DNA of 25,201 nucleotides from a virus: IMG/VR virus record IMGVR_UViG_3300003691_000046, positions 1 to 25,201 of that record; one strand, 5' to 3'. Position 1 is the first letter of the stretch. Every line of letters begins with the position of its first letter. The notes under the pieces are model-generated. The model was not told where the DNA came from. It saw only the letters and a list, made by a program, of their open reading frames with translations, and did no database searches. A program made the position numbers and the translations under genes. Below, piece after piece: positions 12,760 to 18,152 of this stretch.

Positions 12760-12789
12760 AATATATCAAAATCATTTTACTTCTGTCAA
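12760..12789 (-). promoter_or_regulatory. Sigma70-like promoter of the candidate RNA
   Basis: TTGACA (12789-12784), an 18-base spacer and TATATT (12765-12760). It has the same geometry as the promoter at 10561-10590. It lies within the 3' end of the weakly supported gene at 12772-12981. Confidence 0.7.
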
Positions 12790-12981
12790 CAACTTTTCTT
12801 TCATTTTGTAAAAATAATTTAAAACTTTTCTTCTTTTCCAAATTCCTGTAACATTCTTTGCCTTTAATTGCTCAATAAAATCTTGATGTTCTTCAATCGA
12901 ATCTTCAGACACAATATAAATCTGTTGATGATTTTTAAAGCAATCTGTTATTTGTATTATTTTATGTGCTGAATTATTCAA
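12772..12981 (-). CDS. Doubtful small protein, 69 aa, possibly the remnant of a longer frame
   Basis: A 69-codon frame with a TTG start and no ribosome binding site. The product (NNSAHKIIQITDCFKNHQQI... ending KMKEKLLTEVK) has a plausible mixed alpha/beta pattern, so it may be coding. The same frame is open upstream for another 39 codons to a TAA at 13099-13101, and beyond that stop continues, in the same frame, the 16-codon ATG frame at 13149-13099. So this may be the 3' part of a gene broken by one stop, or a gene with a non-standard start. No family is recognised. Confidence 0.4.
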   Translation of the reverse strand: MNNSAHKIIQITDCFKNHQQIYIVSEDSIEEHQDFIEQLKAKNVTGIWKRRKVLNYFYKMKEKLLTEVK

Positions 12982-13098
12982 GTGTTTATTTTCTGTAAAT
13001 GCGCCGCTATTTAAAATAGGCCCGACATTATGAATTAATAATATATGAGGTTGAGCAAACCAAAAATCATGAGCCGAGCCTAAAAAATCAAAATGTAA

Positions 13099-13149
13099 TT
13101 ATTTCTTGCGACTAAACATATTTTTTAAATCGCCGTATTTAGATTTCAT
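13099..13149 (-). CDS. 16-codon frame (MKSKYGDLKNMFSRKK), leader or gene start
   Basis: An ATG overlaps the stop codon of the 13149-13487 gene (TAATG), followed by 16 codons of a basic peptide and a TAA. The peptide is in the same frame as the downstream open stretch to 12772. It could be a tiny gene, or the original start of the gene whose remnant is 12772-12981. Confidence 0.3.
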   Translation of the reverse strand: MKSKYGDLKNMFSRKK

Positions 13150-13487
13150 TATCTATCAACTTCAACATAAGATTCAGGATATTTTTTGCAAGCGTTTAAA
13201 TATTTCTCAACCCATGGAACAAAATTTTCATATACACCCCATTTATTAGGAGAATCGTATTGTTTGAAATATTTAGGACGAGCTTTTAAATCAGCTAACC
13301 CTCTTTCTAATGCCATGATTATATGTTTTGCCCTTGTCGCGTTAATCTCTTCAGGTCTCCATAGTTCCTTATAAATTACGGCGGCTTCAGCCATTTCCGT
13401 AAGATTATGTGTTATATTGGCTTCAAATAAATAAAATCGGTTACCTGTGATTTTTCCTATGTCATATAAACTTACATCTAAACTCAT
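13149..13487 (-). CDS. Conserved hypothetical phage protein, 112 aa
   Basis: A 112-residue protein: MSLDVSLYD, ANITHNLTEMAEAAVIYKEL, WRPEEI, then MALERGLADLKARP and WVEKYLNACKKYPESYVEV. This order of blocks recurs in phage proteins of unknown function (mostly helical, one domain). A strong AGGAG ribosome binding site precedes the ATG, and the promoter TTGACA/TATACT lies 20 bases upstream. Its stop overlaps the start of a 16-codon frame. Confidence 0.8.
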   Translation of the reverse strand: MSLDVSLYDIGKITGNRFYLFEANITHNLTEMAEAAVIYKELWRPEEINATRAKHIIMALERGLADLKARPKYFKQYDSPNKWGVYENFVPWVEKYLNACKKYPESYVEVDR

Positions 13488-13507
13488 AATTACTCCTAAA
13501 ATTAAAT

Positions 13508-13535
13508 AGTATAATAGTTGCGGTTAGTTTGTCAA
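13508..13535 (-). promoter_or_regulatory. Sigma70-like promoter
   Basis: TTGACA (13535-13530), a 16-base spacer and TATACT (13513-13508). It starts directly after the sohB-like stop codon and drives the gene starting at 13487. Confidence 0.7.
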
Positions 13536-14423
13536 TTAAAAAAATGGGAAAATTTTGTTTAATAATTTTTTCCACACTAGTTTTTTTGTGTCAATCTTAA
13601 TGTGTCGTACCTCAAAAATATTGTATCCATTGAATTTATACTCTAATATTAATTCTTCAGATGTATATATTTTATCAACTAAACCAGTTTTAATTGCCTC
13701 TTGCGCCGTCCATATCTCACCAGTAGCTATTTTTTCAATATCAAGCTTTGGTCTATTCTTTTTAACGAAATCTTTAAATTGATTAAATATCCTATTCACA
13801 AAATCTTGCTGATGTTTCCTATCATTATCTGTTATAGGCGCAAATATTGGAACACCGCCTTTATATTTTCCCGCCGTAAATCTCTCATAGACGATTCCAA
13901 GTTCATCCATAATTCCTGAAAAATTAGGAACTCCAGAATATACCCCGATTGAGCCGATATAACTAAAAGGAGCTGCGATAATTTCATCTGCGACACATGC
14001 CATCATATATCCGCCTGACGCTGCTACCCTGTCAACTGAAATTATAAGTTTAAGTCCAGCATTTCTGATTCTCAATAACTCATATGCTCCTAAACCATAA
14101 ACATGTGCTGCTCCGCCATGACTTTCTAATCTTACCAAAACATGATCTTTTTGATTGGAGTTTTCAATTATACTCGTAATAGTTTTTTGTAAATTATCAA
14201 CTTGACTGCCTTTTTTGTCTCCTTTAAAATCAACAACAAATAATCTTTTCTTGTAACTATTAGTTTTCTTAAAAATTTGAGTTATTTTACTTGAATACTC
14301 CTGAATATCTTTTATTTTTAAATTTATTTTTTCGTTACCATGAGAATTGAAAAATATTAAACCAAAAATAAATATAACAAAAACAATACTAGTAGCCAAA
14401 ATAATCTTTTTATTCATTTTCAT
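13536..14423 (-). CDS. sohB: SohB/SppA-type membrane peptidase (S49 family)
   Basis: A 295-residue serine peptidase of family S49, closest in layout to bacterial SohB. Residues 5-26 are a membrane anchor or signal (KIILATSIVFVIFIFGLIFF). The core begins RLFVVDFKGD; VRLESHGGAAHVYGLG is a family motif; VDRVAASGGYMMACVAD holds the nucleophile Ser136; and TAGKYKGGVP holds the base Lys188. ATGEIWTAQEAIKTGLVD is the usual late block. With an N-terminal anchor the catalytic domain would face the periplasm, where SohB/SppA digest signal peptides or misfolded proteins. A full-length SohB is unusual in a phage and may come from a host. A terminator lies just upstream and the gene after it has its own promoter, so it stands as its own unit. 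Confidence 0.92.
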   Translation of the reverse strand: MKMNKKIILATSIVFVIFIFGLIFFNSHGNEKINLKIKDIQEYSSKITQIFKKTNSYKKRLFVVDFKGDKKGSQVDNLQKTITSIIENSNQKDHVLVRLESHGGAAHVYGLGAYELLRIRNAGLKLIISVDRVAASGGYMMACVADEIIAAPFSYIGSIGVYSGVPNFSGIMDELGIVYERFTAGKYKGGVPIFAPITDNDRKHQQDFVNRIFNQFKDFVKKNRPKLDIEKIATGEIWTAQEAIKTGLVDKIYTSEELILEYKFNGYNIFEVRHIKIDTKKLVWKKLLNKIFPFF

Positions 14424-14438
14424 ATCACTGCGTTTATA

Positions 14439-14467
14439 ATTTTATTAATGTAAAAAAGGTCTAACAA
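14439..14467 (-). promoter_or_regulatory. Possible promoter of the sohB-like gene
   Basis: TTGTTA (14467-14462), a 17-base spacer and TAAAAT (14444-14439). The -35 lies within the terminator stem of the preceding operon, an economical arrangement, but the match is moderate. Confidence 0.3.
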
Positions 14468-14491
14468 TATTCAGCTAAATATTGCCAGACC
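14452..14491 (-). terminator. Rho-independent terminator (minus strand)
   Basis: GGTCTGGCAATATT pairs with AATATTGTTAGACC (12 standard and two G-U pairs, sharing a small loop), followed by TTTTTT. On the plus strand two A-C mismatches break the stem. It closes the operon from 16591 to 14511. Confidence 0.85.
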
Positions 14492-14510
14492 ATAATTTAT
14501 CAATCAAATA

Positions 14511-14774
14511 TTACTTTACACGCCAACATCTAACCCCACCATCCACTTTTTTCATAGTAAATTTTATATCTTGAGAAGTATATGATTTTTTTTCCTTAAG
14601 ATTTCTTATAGCCGCATAAATCCTAGATTGCACATTTTTGATTTTAATTCTACTTTGCCAATTGCTCATAGGTACAAAAAAAGAATCTCCAACTTTCATT
14701 TCACTTAAGGGATATTTATCTTTATGAGTCATGCGGATGTCTGGCAATTCAATATTTTTTTCAATTTTAAACAT
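14511..14774 (-). CDS. Hypothetical phage protein, 87 aa (KVGDSFFVP / DGGVRCWRV type)
   Basis: An 87-residue protein with the blocks YPLSEMKVGDSFFVP, IYAAIRNLKEKK, and the ending FTMKKVDGGVRCWRV. This pattern (a GDSF strand, a short helix, then a FTxRxVDGGVRVWR finish) is common in phage hypothetical proteins (I believe the DUF7303 type) and suggests a small nucleic-acid-binding, HTH-like domain, but no function is established. It is the last gene of the operon, directly before the terminator. Confidence 0.75.
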   Translation of the reverse strand: MFKIEKNIELPDIRMTHKDKYPLSEMKVGDSFFVPMSNWQSRIKIKNVQSRIYAAIRNLKEKKSYTSQDIKFTMKKVDGGVRCWRVK

Positions 14775-14800
14775 CTTTTTCTCCGTTCAAATTTTAATAA

Positions 14801-15046
14801 TTAGGAAATACAACTTACTTCTCTCGCTGATGCTTGTGCTTCTTTTTCTTTTTCATGATCTGATTTTGAGTCGCAAGCATTTTTGAGTTTTAAAGCAAAA
14901 ATCTCGTCTTTCATATTTAAAGATTCAGCAACTTTGCTAATAATATTACTTGCATCGCTTCTAGTCAACTTTAAACTTCCTGATTGATCATGTCCACCAG
15001 CGAGTCTAATAAAATCACATGCGGTCGTATATGGACAATCTTTCAT
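14801..15046 (-). CDS. Hypothetical protein, 81 aa
   Basis: An 81-residue protein begins MKDCPYTTACDFIRLAGGHD and continues with TRSDASNIISKVAESL, probably helical, and an Ala/Glu/Ser-rich tail. Three Cys are present, two near the start. No family is recognised. The stop of the upstream gene lies 1 base before the ATG, so the two are coupled. Confidence 0.6.
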   Translation of the reverse strand: MKDCPYTTACDFIRLAGGHDQSGSLKLTRSDASNIISKVAESLNMKDEIFALKLKNACDSKSDHEKEKEAQASAREVSCIS

Positions 15047-15047
15047 A

Positions 15048-15395
15048 CTACCCTGGTAAGTCTTTTAGTTTTAAAAATGGTCTTTTACATGATTCTAACA
15101 TATTCTCAATATCGCCTTGTAATTCTTTTTTTGTTTCTCCTATTGGATATGATGGATTTTCCCCATACAAAACAACCTTATTATTTCTATCATAATAGAC
15201 TTCATGAATCTGATAATATTTTTCATTTTCTTCATCATGATGTTCTATTACTCGATAATTCCAGTGGTTAATATCGATATGCGATTTTTTAAATTCTTCA
15301 TCTGTTATCTCAGGTATATCACTATAGTCAATATCAAGGGCTTGCATATTATCAAATTGTCCCCAATCAGTATATGACTTGTCTTTATCTATCAT
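15048..15395 (-). CDS. Conserved hypothetical protein, 115 aa
   Basis: A 115-residue protein. After an acidic N-terminus (IPEITDEEFKKSHI) comes a recognisable block: HWNYRVIEHHDEE, KYYQIHEVYYDRNNKVVLYG, NPSYPIGETKKELQGDIENM and KRPFLKL. Proteins with this YRVI...IHEVYYD...P.G....L layout occur in phages and bacteria with no known role, and look like one alpha/beta domain. It follows the Cys-rich gene at 15400 by a few bases in the same operon. Confidence 0.75.
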   Translation of the reverse strand: MIDKDKSYTDWGQFDNMQALDIDYSDIPEITDEEFKKSHIDINHWNYRVIEHHDEENEKYYQIHEVYYDRNNKVVLYGENPSYPIGETKKELQGDIENMLESCKRPFLKLKDLPG

Positions 15396-15399
15396 ATTT

Positions 15400-15567
15400 T
15401 TACGATGTATAATGTTTGCAATATTTTGATGTAAATTTAAGCAAAGCTTTCATGTATTCAGCTTTTTGCTGTTCATCGACGTGTACGCTTCCACATGAAC
15501 TATATTTCTGAAATACTTTGCAAATATCCATTAATTTACAATCCCAACATATTTTATCATTTTTCAT
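15400..15567 (-). CDS. Small Cys-rich protein (CxxC-x5-C type), 55 aa
   Basis: A 55-residue protein, MKNDKICWDCKLMDICKVFQ onward, has Cys at 7, 10 and 16, a fourth at 25 and a fifth near the end. The first three match the spacing in the protein at 8270-8449, so both may be one small metal-binding family. Its ATG overlaps the stop of 15557-15793 by 11 bases, supporting the call. The function is unknown. Confidence 0.75.
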   Translation of the reverse strand: MKNDKICWDCKLMDICKVFQKYSSCGSVHVDEQQKAEYMKALLKFTSKYCKHYTS

Positions 15568-15793
15568 TTTCGTCACCTATATAATTAAAAACAGTTTTAT
15601 TTTTTCTTTTAGTTACTCGCATATTTGGGCTTTCAACCTTTTTCCCGCTGTCACAATAAATCATATTTTCCAGAAAATACTCCGCAGCAAGTCTTGACTC
15701 CCCCACGTTTGCATCTTCTCTTTGCATACATCTCCAAATACGAGTACACAAATATTTCACTCTATCTAAACTAGTTCCGTATTGTTCTTCCAT
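15557..15793 (-). CDS. Hypothetical protein, 78 aa
   Basis: A 78-residue protein (MEEQYGTSLDRVKYLCTRIW...). The first 50 residues look helical (RVKYLCTRIWRCMQRED), the last 25 are basic and end in an acidic tail. No motif or family recognised. AAAGAG lies before the ATG, which follows the SpoU-type gene by 2 bases. It could be an adaptor co-produced with that enzyme, but nothing in it shows this. Confidence 0.65.
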   Translation of the reverse strand: MEEQYGTSLDRVKYLCTRIWRCMQREDANVGESRLAAEYFLENMIYCDSGKKVESPNMRVTKRKNKTVFNYIGDENEK

Positions 15794-15795
15794 TT

Positions 15796-16239
15796 TTACT
15801 CTTTTAATTCTTTGGCTAATCGATCATATAAAACAACATTGACCGTAGCGGCTAAATTCATACAACTTTTAGTGGGAATATAAACAATATCCCGACACCA
15901 TGATAAAATATTTTTTCCAAGTGTGCCATCTTCTGGCCCAAATATATAAAATGCTCGTTCAGGATGTTTATATGATTGCAAAGGAGTTGCGCCATCTATT
16001 AAATCAACCGCAACAGGAACACAATCAAATGGAACTGAATTTCTTAAATCATCAACATGCGTTAATGGAATATGGCGATAATTTTTCAGTGGGTCAGTAA
16101 TAAATTGTTTAGATCGTTTATATCTTTGTCCAGTATGAAATACAGAACTCGCATTATAACATCCAGCGGCCCTCATGATTGATCCGACATTAGCGGGATT
16201 TTTTGGATTAAATAATCCTATGCAACTATATCCACTCAT
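15796..16239 (-). CDS. SpoU/TrmH-type RNA 2'-O-methyltransferase
   Basis: A 147-residue SPOUT-class RNA methylase, close to the minimal TrmL/TrmH size, using SAM bound in a trefoil knot. Motif 1 is NPANVGSIMRAAGCYNA near residue 13; motif 2 is RAFYIFGPEDGTLGKNILSW; motif 3 is YIPTKSCMNLAATVNVVLYD, where the usual SLNxSxAxxI is written as CMNLAATVNVV. Such enzymes methylate ribose 2'-OH in tRNA or rRNA. A phage-borne copy could protect tRNA or mark phage RNA, which is inference. It lies in an operon behind a Cys-rich micro-gene (1-base gap). Confidence 0.9.
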   Translation of the reverse strand: MSGYSCIGLFNPKNPANVGSIMRAAGCYNASSVFHTGQRYKRSKQFITDPLKNYRHIPLTHVDDLRNSVPFDCVPVAVDLIDGATPLQSYKHPERAFYIFGPEDGTLGKNILSWCRDIVYIPTKSCMNLAATVNVVLYDRLAKELKE

Positions 16240-16240
16240 A

Positions 16241-16420
16241 TTATTTTTTAACTTTTTTAATCTCGTTTAAACACTTTTGACATTTTTTGCGGGGACATTC
16301 CATGGTTATAAATTCCTTAAACAATGAACAAAATGAAAAACTGATAAACTGGCATCCACTTAATTTTGATTCACAAAATATAGGATTATCAAATATTTCG
16401 ATTTCAGTTATTATTTTCAT
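16241..16420 (-). CDS. Small Cys-rich protein, 59 aa
   Basis: A 59-residue protein begins MKIITEIEIFDNPIFCESKL and ends with ECPRKKCQKCLNEIKK. Six Cys (16, 23, 31, 42, 47, 50) suggest zinc or iron-sulfur binding. The stop lies 1 base before the start of the RNA methylase gene and the start is 3 bases after the previous stop, so it belongs to the operon. It may be a relative of the other Cys-rich micro-genes, but the spacing differs. Confidence 0.72.
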   Translation of the reverse strand: MKIITEIEIFDNPIFCESKLSGCQFISFSFCSLFKEFITMECPRKKCQKCLNEIKKVKK

Positions 16421-16423
16421 AGT

Positions 16424-16591
16424 TTAACGAACACCGTTTATATCATTGAGGAACCAAAGTAAAGCCTCATCTAAATCTTCAATAATTTGTAGTGTTTCAT
16501 CTGAACTTAATTTATTAATAATGTCTCTCAGTGATCTTGCTTCTTTTTCGTTTAGTTTTATGTCTAAAGTTTTTTCTATATGATGATCCAT
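16424..16591 (-). CDS. Hypothetical acidic protein, 55 aa
   Basis: A 55-residue, highly charged helical protein (MDHHIEKTLDIKLNEKEARS, then LRDIINKLSSDETLQIIEDL). It resembles a small helical adaptor or inhibitor with no catalytic residues. It is the first gene of the operon that runs to 14511, behind the promoter at 16639-16667, and its leader shares sequence with that of 17723-18031. The family is unknown. Confidence 0.7.
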   Translation of the reverse strand: MDHHIEKTLDIKLNEKEARSLRDIINKLSSDETLQIIEDLDEALLWFLNDINGVR

Positions 16592-16638
16592 AATTCACTA
16601 GTTTTAAGTTTTAAATTATTTACTAAAAAACATAACTA

Positions 16639-16667
16639 ACAATATCAAGCTAAACTGTTTCTGTCAA
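16639..16667 (-). promoter_or_regulatory. Sigma70-like promoter with conserved leader
   Basis: TTGACA (16667-16662) overlaps the stop of 16664-17119. The -10 is TATTGT at 17-base spacing or GATATT at 15. The stretch ATATTGTTAGTTAT and a downstream AATTTAAAACTTAA are identical to those behind the promoter at 18080-18108. Confidence 0.55.
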
Positions 16668-17119
16668 GAATAATATTGAATAACTCCAAACTTTATTTCC
16701 AAAGTCTCACATTGTGGCCTTAGATGTTCGATAATATCATTAAAATGATTTGTGAAATTATCAATATCCTGCCTAATTTCTTCTGTGGTTAATGCAATTT
16801 GATCCGAATTATTAATAGTACTTTTATAATCGAAATTCGCTACGCCATAGATTTTTCCATCGCTTAATCTATCATCTAAATACGGATCGCTTAAACTTTC
16901 ATCATTTTCTGGCAATAAATCATAAAGAGTTTGTATTCGACTAGTTATAGCTTTCATCTTAATAATTTTACTACCGCATATGCCACAAAAATTCTCAATC
17001 GGCTTATATAGTGTTTCAGTAGCCGCACAATTGCATTTATAAAGATTAACTTCTATCTCAACTAACTTAGGCTTCATTTCAACGTATGAACCTATATAGA
17101 CTTCTTTTTGATAACTCAT
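16664..17119 (-). CDS. Hypothetical protein with zinc-binding Cys pairs, 151 aa
   Basis: A 151-residue protein. The N-terminal part has CNC and CGICGSK (about residues 29 and 45-48), likely one zinc site, followed by an acidic middle (LLPENDESLSDPYLDDRLSD) and a helical C-terminus (EEIRQDIDNFTNHFNDIIEH). No family is recognised. The gene follows the lipoprotein-like gene by about 41 bases with a small hairpin in the gap, and no good ribosome binding site is visible. The promoter of the next operon overlaps its stop. Confidence 0.68.
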   Translation of the reverse strand: MSYQKEVYIGSYVEMKPKLVEIEVNLYKCNCAATETLYKPIENFCGICGSKIIKMKAITSRIQTLYDLLPENDESLSDPYLDDRLSDGKIYGVANFDYKSTINNSDQIALTTEEIRQDIDNFTNHFNDIIEHLRPQCETLEIKFGVIQYYS

Positions 17120-17133
17120 ATTTATTTTATTTT

Positions 17134-17153
17134 CAGGCCATAAAGATGACCTG
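17134..17153 (-). other. Small intercistronic hairpin
   Basis: CAGGTCA and TGGCCTG pair (7 pairs, one G-U, 6-base loop) on the minus strand between the lipoprotein-like gene and the zinc-site gene. No T-run follows, so it is not a classical terminator; it could stabilise the upstream mRNA 3' end. Confidence 0.35.
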
Positions 17154-17160
17154 TTAAAAA

Positions 17161-17721
17161 TTATTTATTTGAAATGGTTACAGTAGCTTTTCCAGACTTA
17201 CGAACTCGATTAGTTTTATAATCCACTTTTACAGGCCATGGGAATATAGTCACCTTAGATTCTATATAAACAGGCTCTAAACTTCCTGCGTCTCCTACAC
17301 ACATAACCCAGGTAGCAGATGTATTTTTTGAAGCGAATATTCCATTTGGTTCTGCTTGTTCAATAGCCGTTATTGAATGATAACTATCACCAATAGCTAC
17401 TAATGGATTTGTCAAACTTACATCATACGGCAAACCATATCCCAAACTAGGACAATCATATTCGATCATTCCATAATCAGACCGCCAGACGGCATGAGTT
17501 GTAACTTTCATGTTACGCAATTTATAAAGTTCAATCATCAAGTGTCGCTCCAATGACCAATCAAAACCTGGAACTGGTTGCCCTTTTGCATATTGCGATT
17601 GCTGTCGATTTACTTTTTCTGCTTCACGTTTTGCCTCTACATTCCTTGTTTGACAACTTTGTCCCATCAATACCAAACAAATACACATCAAAATTGTAAT
17701 ACCAAAAAATTTTCTTTTCAT
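17161..17721 (-). CDS. Lipoprotein-like exported protein, 186 aa
   Basis: A 186-residue exported protein with an N-terminal signal: KRK then FFGITILMCICLVLM, followed by GQSC (Cys23), a loose lipobox. If lipidated it would sit in the inner or outer membrane. The next part is basic and Gln-rich (EKVNRQQSQYAKGQ), then GFDWSLERHLMIELYKLRNM and a mostly beta region ending RKSGKATVTISNK. I do not recognise the family. It sits 1 base after a single-pass coiled-coil membrane protein, so the two probably act together at the envelope; a spanin-like or superinfection-exclusion pair is possible but unproven. Confidence 0.75.
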   Translation of the reverse strand: MKRKFFGITILMCICLVLMGQSCQTRNVEAKREAEKVNRQQSQYAKGQPVPGFDWSLERHLMIELYKLRNMKVTTHAVWRSDYGMIEYDCPSLGYGLPYDVSLTNPLVAIGDSYHSITAIEQAEPNGIFASKNTSATWVMCVGDAGSLEPVYIESKVTIFPWPVKVDYKTNRVRKSGKATVTISNK

Positions 17722-17722
17722 A

Positions 17723-18031
17723 TTATTTGCTCCTAGCTACATTTAAATGAATTCTTAAAGAAGCTGCTTGAGCTTCTAAGTTATTTCTAATTTGAGGATC
17801 ATTTTCAGAGGTCAATCTTCTCTCAATTTCTGCTAATTGTGCCTGAAATGTTGCTATTTCTGTCTTTCTGGCTTCTTTATATTGAAAGCTGTTTTCAAAA
17901 ATCACTCGTTCAGCAATAGTATCGCCGATCATACCGCAATATCTAAGACCACCAAAAATAATACTTGTTAAAATTAGCATCCCAACAATCCAAATCCACC
18001 ATCTCGCAAAATACTTTTTTTCAAACTCCAT
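17723..18031 (-). CDS. Single-pass membrane protein with coiled coil, 102 aa
   Basis: A 102-residue protein with a short basic N-terminus, a transmembrane helix at about 10-30 (ARWWIWIVGMLILTSIIFGG) and a C-terminal heptad-rich region at about 45-100 (FQYKEARKTEIATFQAQLAE, IERRLT, then LEAQAASLRIHL). The charge pattern suggests the tail is outside the cytoplasm. AAGG lies before the ATG, and a strong TTGACA/TATATT promoter with a conserved leader is upstream. It resembles a class of small phage envelope proteins with an ERVIFENSFQYKEARKxE-like segment. The partner is the lipoprotein-like gene directly downstream. Confidence 0.78.
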   Translation of the reverse strand: MEFEKKYFARWWIWIVGMLILTSIIFGGLRYCGMIGDTIAERVIFENSFQYKEARKTEIATFQAQLAEIERRLTSENDPQIRNNLEAQAASLRIHLNVARSK

Positions 18032-18079
18032 TTTACCTTGTTATTAAGTTTTAAATTGATTTATAAAAATATAACTAAC

Positions 18080-18108
18080 AATATATTTACATTTTACAAT
18101 TATGTCAA
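18080..18108 (-). promoter_or_regulatory. Sigma70-like promoter with conserved leader
   Basis: TTGACA (18108-18103), a 17-base spacer and TATATT (18085-18080), a near-consensus match. The leader runs on with GTTAGTTAT and AATTTAAAACTTAA (18057-18044), as behind the 16639-16667 promoter. It drives the envelope-protein pair. Confidence 0.75.
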
Positions 18109-18122
18109 CCAATTAATTTATA

Positions 18123-18143
18123 GCTCTTGGATTTACCAAGAGC
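18123..18143 (-). terminator. Terminator-like hairpin after the reductase gene
   Basis: A perfect 8-bp stem (GCTCTTGG with CCAAGAGC, 5-base loop) lies 9 bases after the nrdJ stop. The T-run behind it is weak (TATAAATT on the minus strand), so termination may be partial. A TTGACA promoter follows. Confidence 0.5.
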
Positions 18144-18152
18144 GTTATTAAA

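Noticed and set aside
13099-13101. TAA reassigned as a sense codon
   Set aside because: All other genes end normally with TAA, TGA or TAG, so a changed genetic code is not supported.
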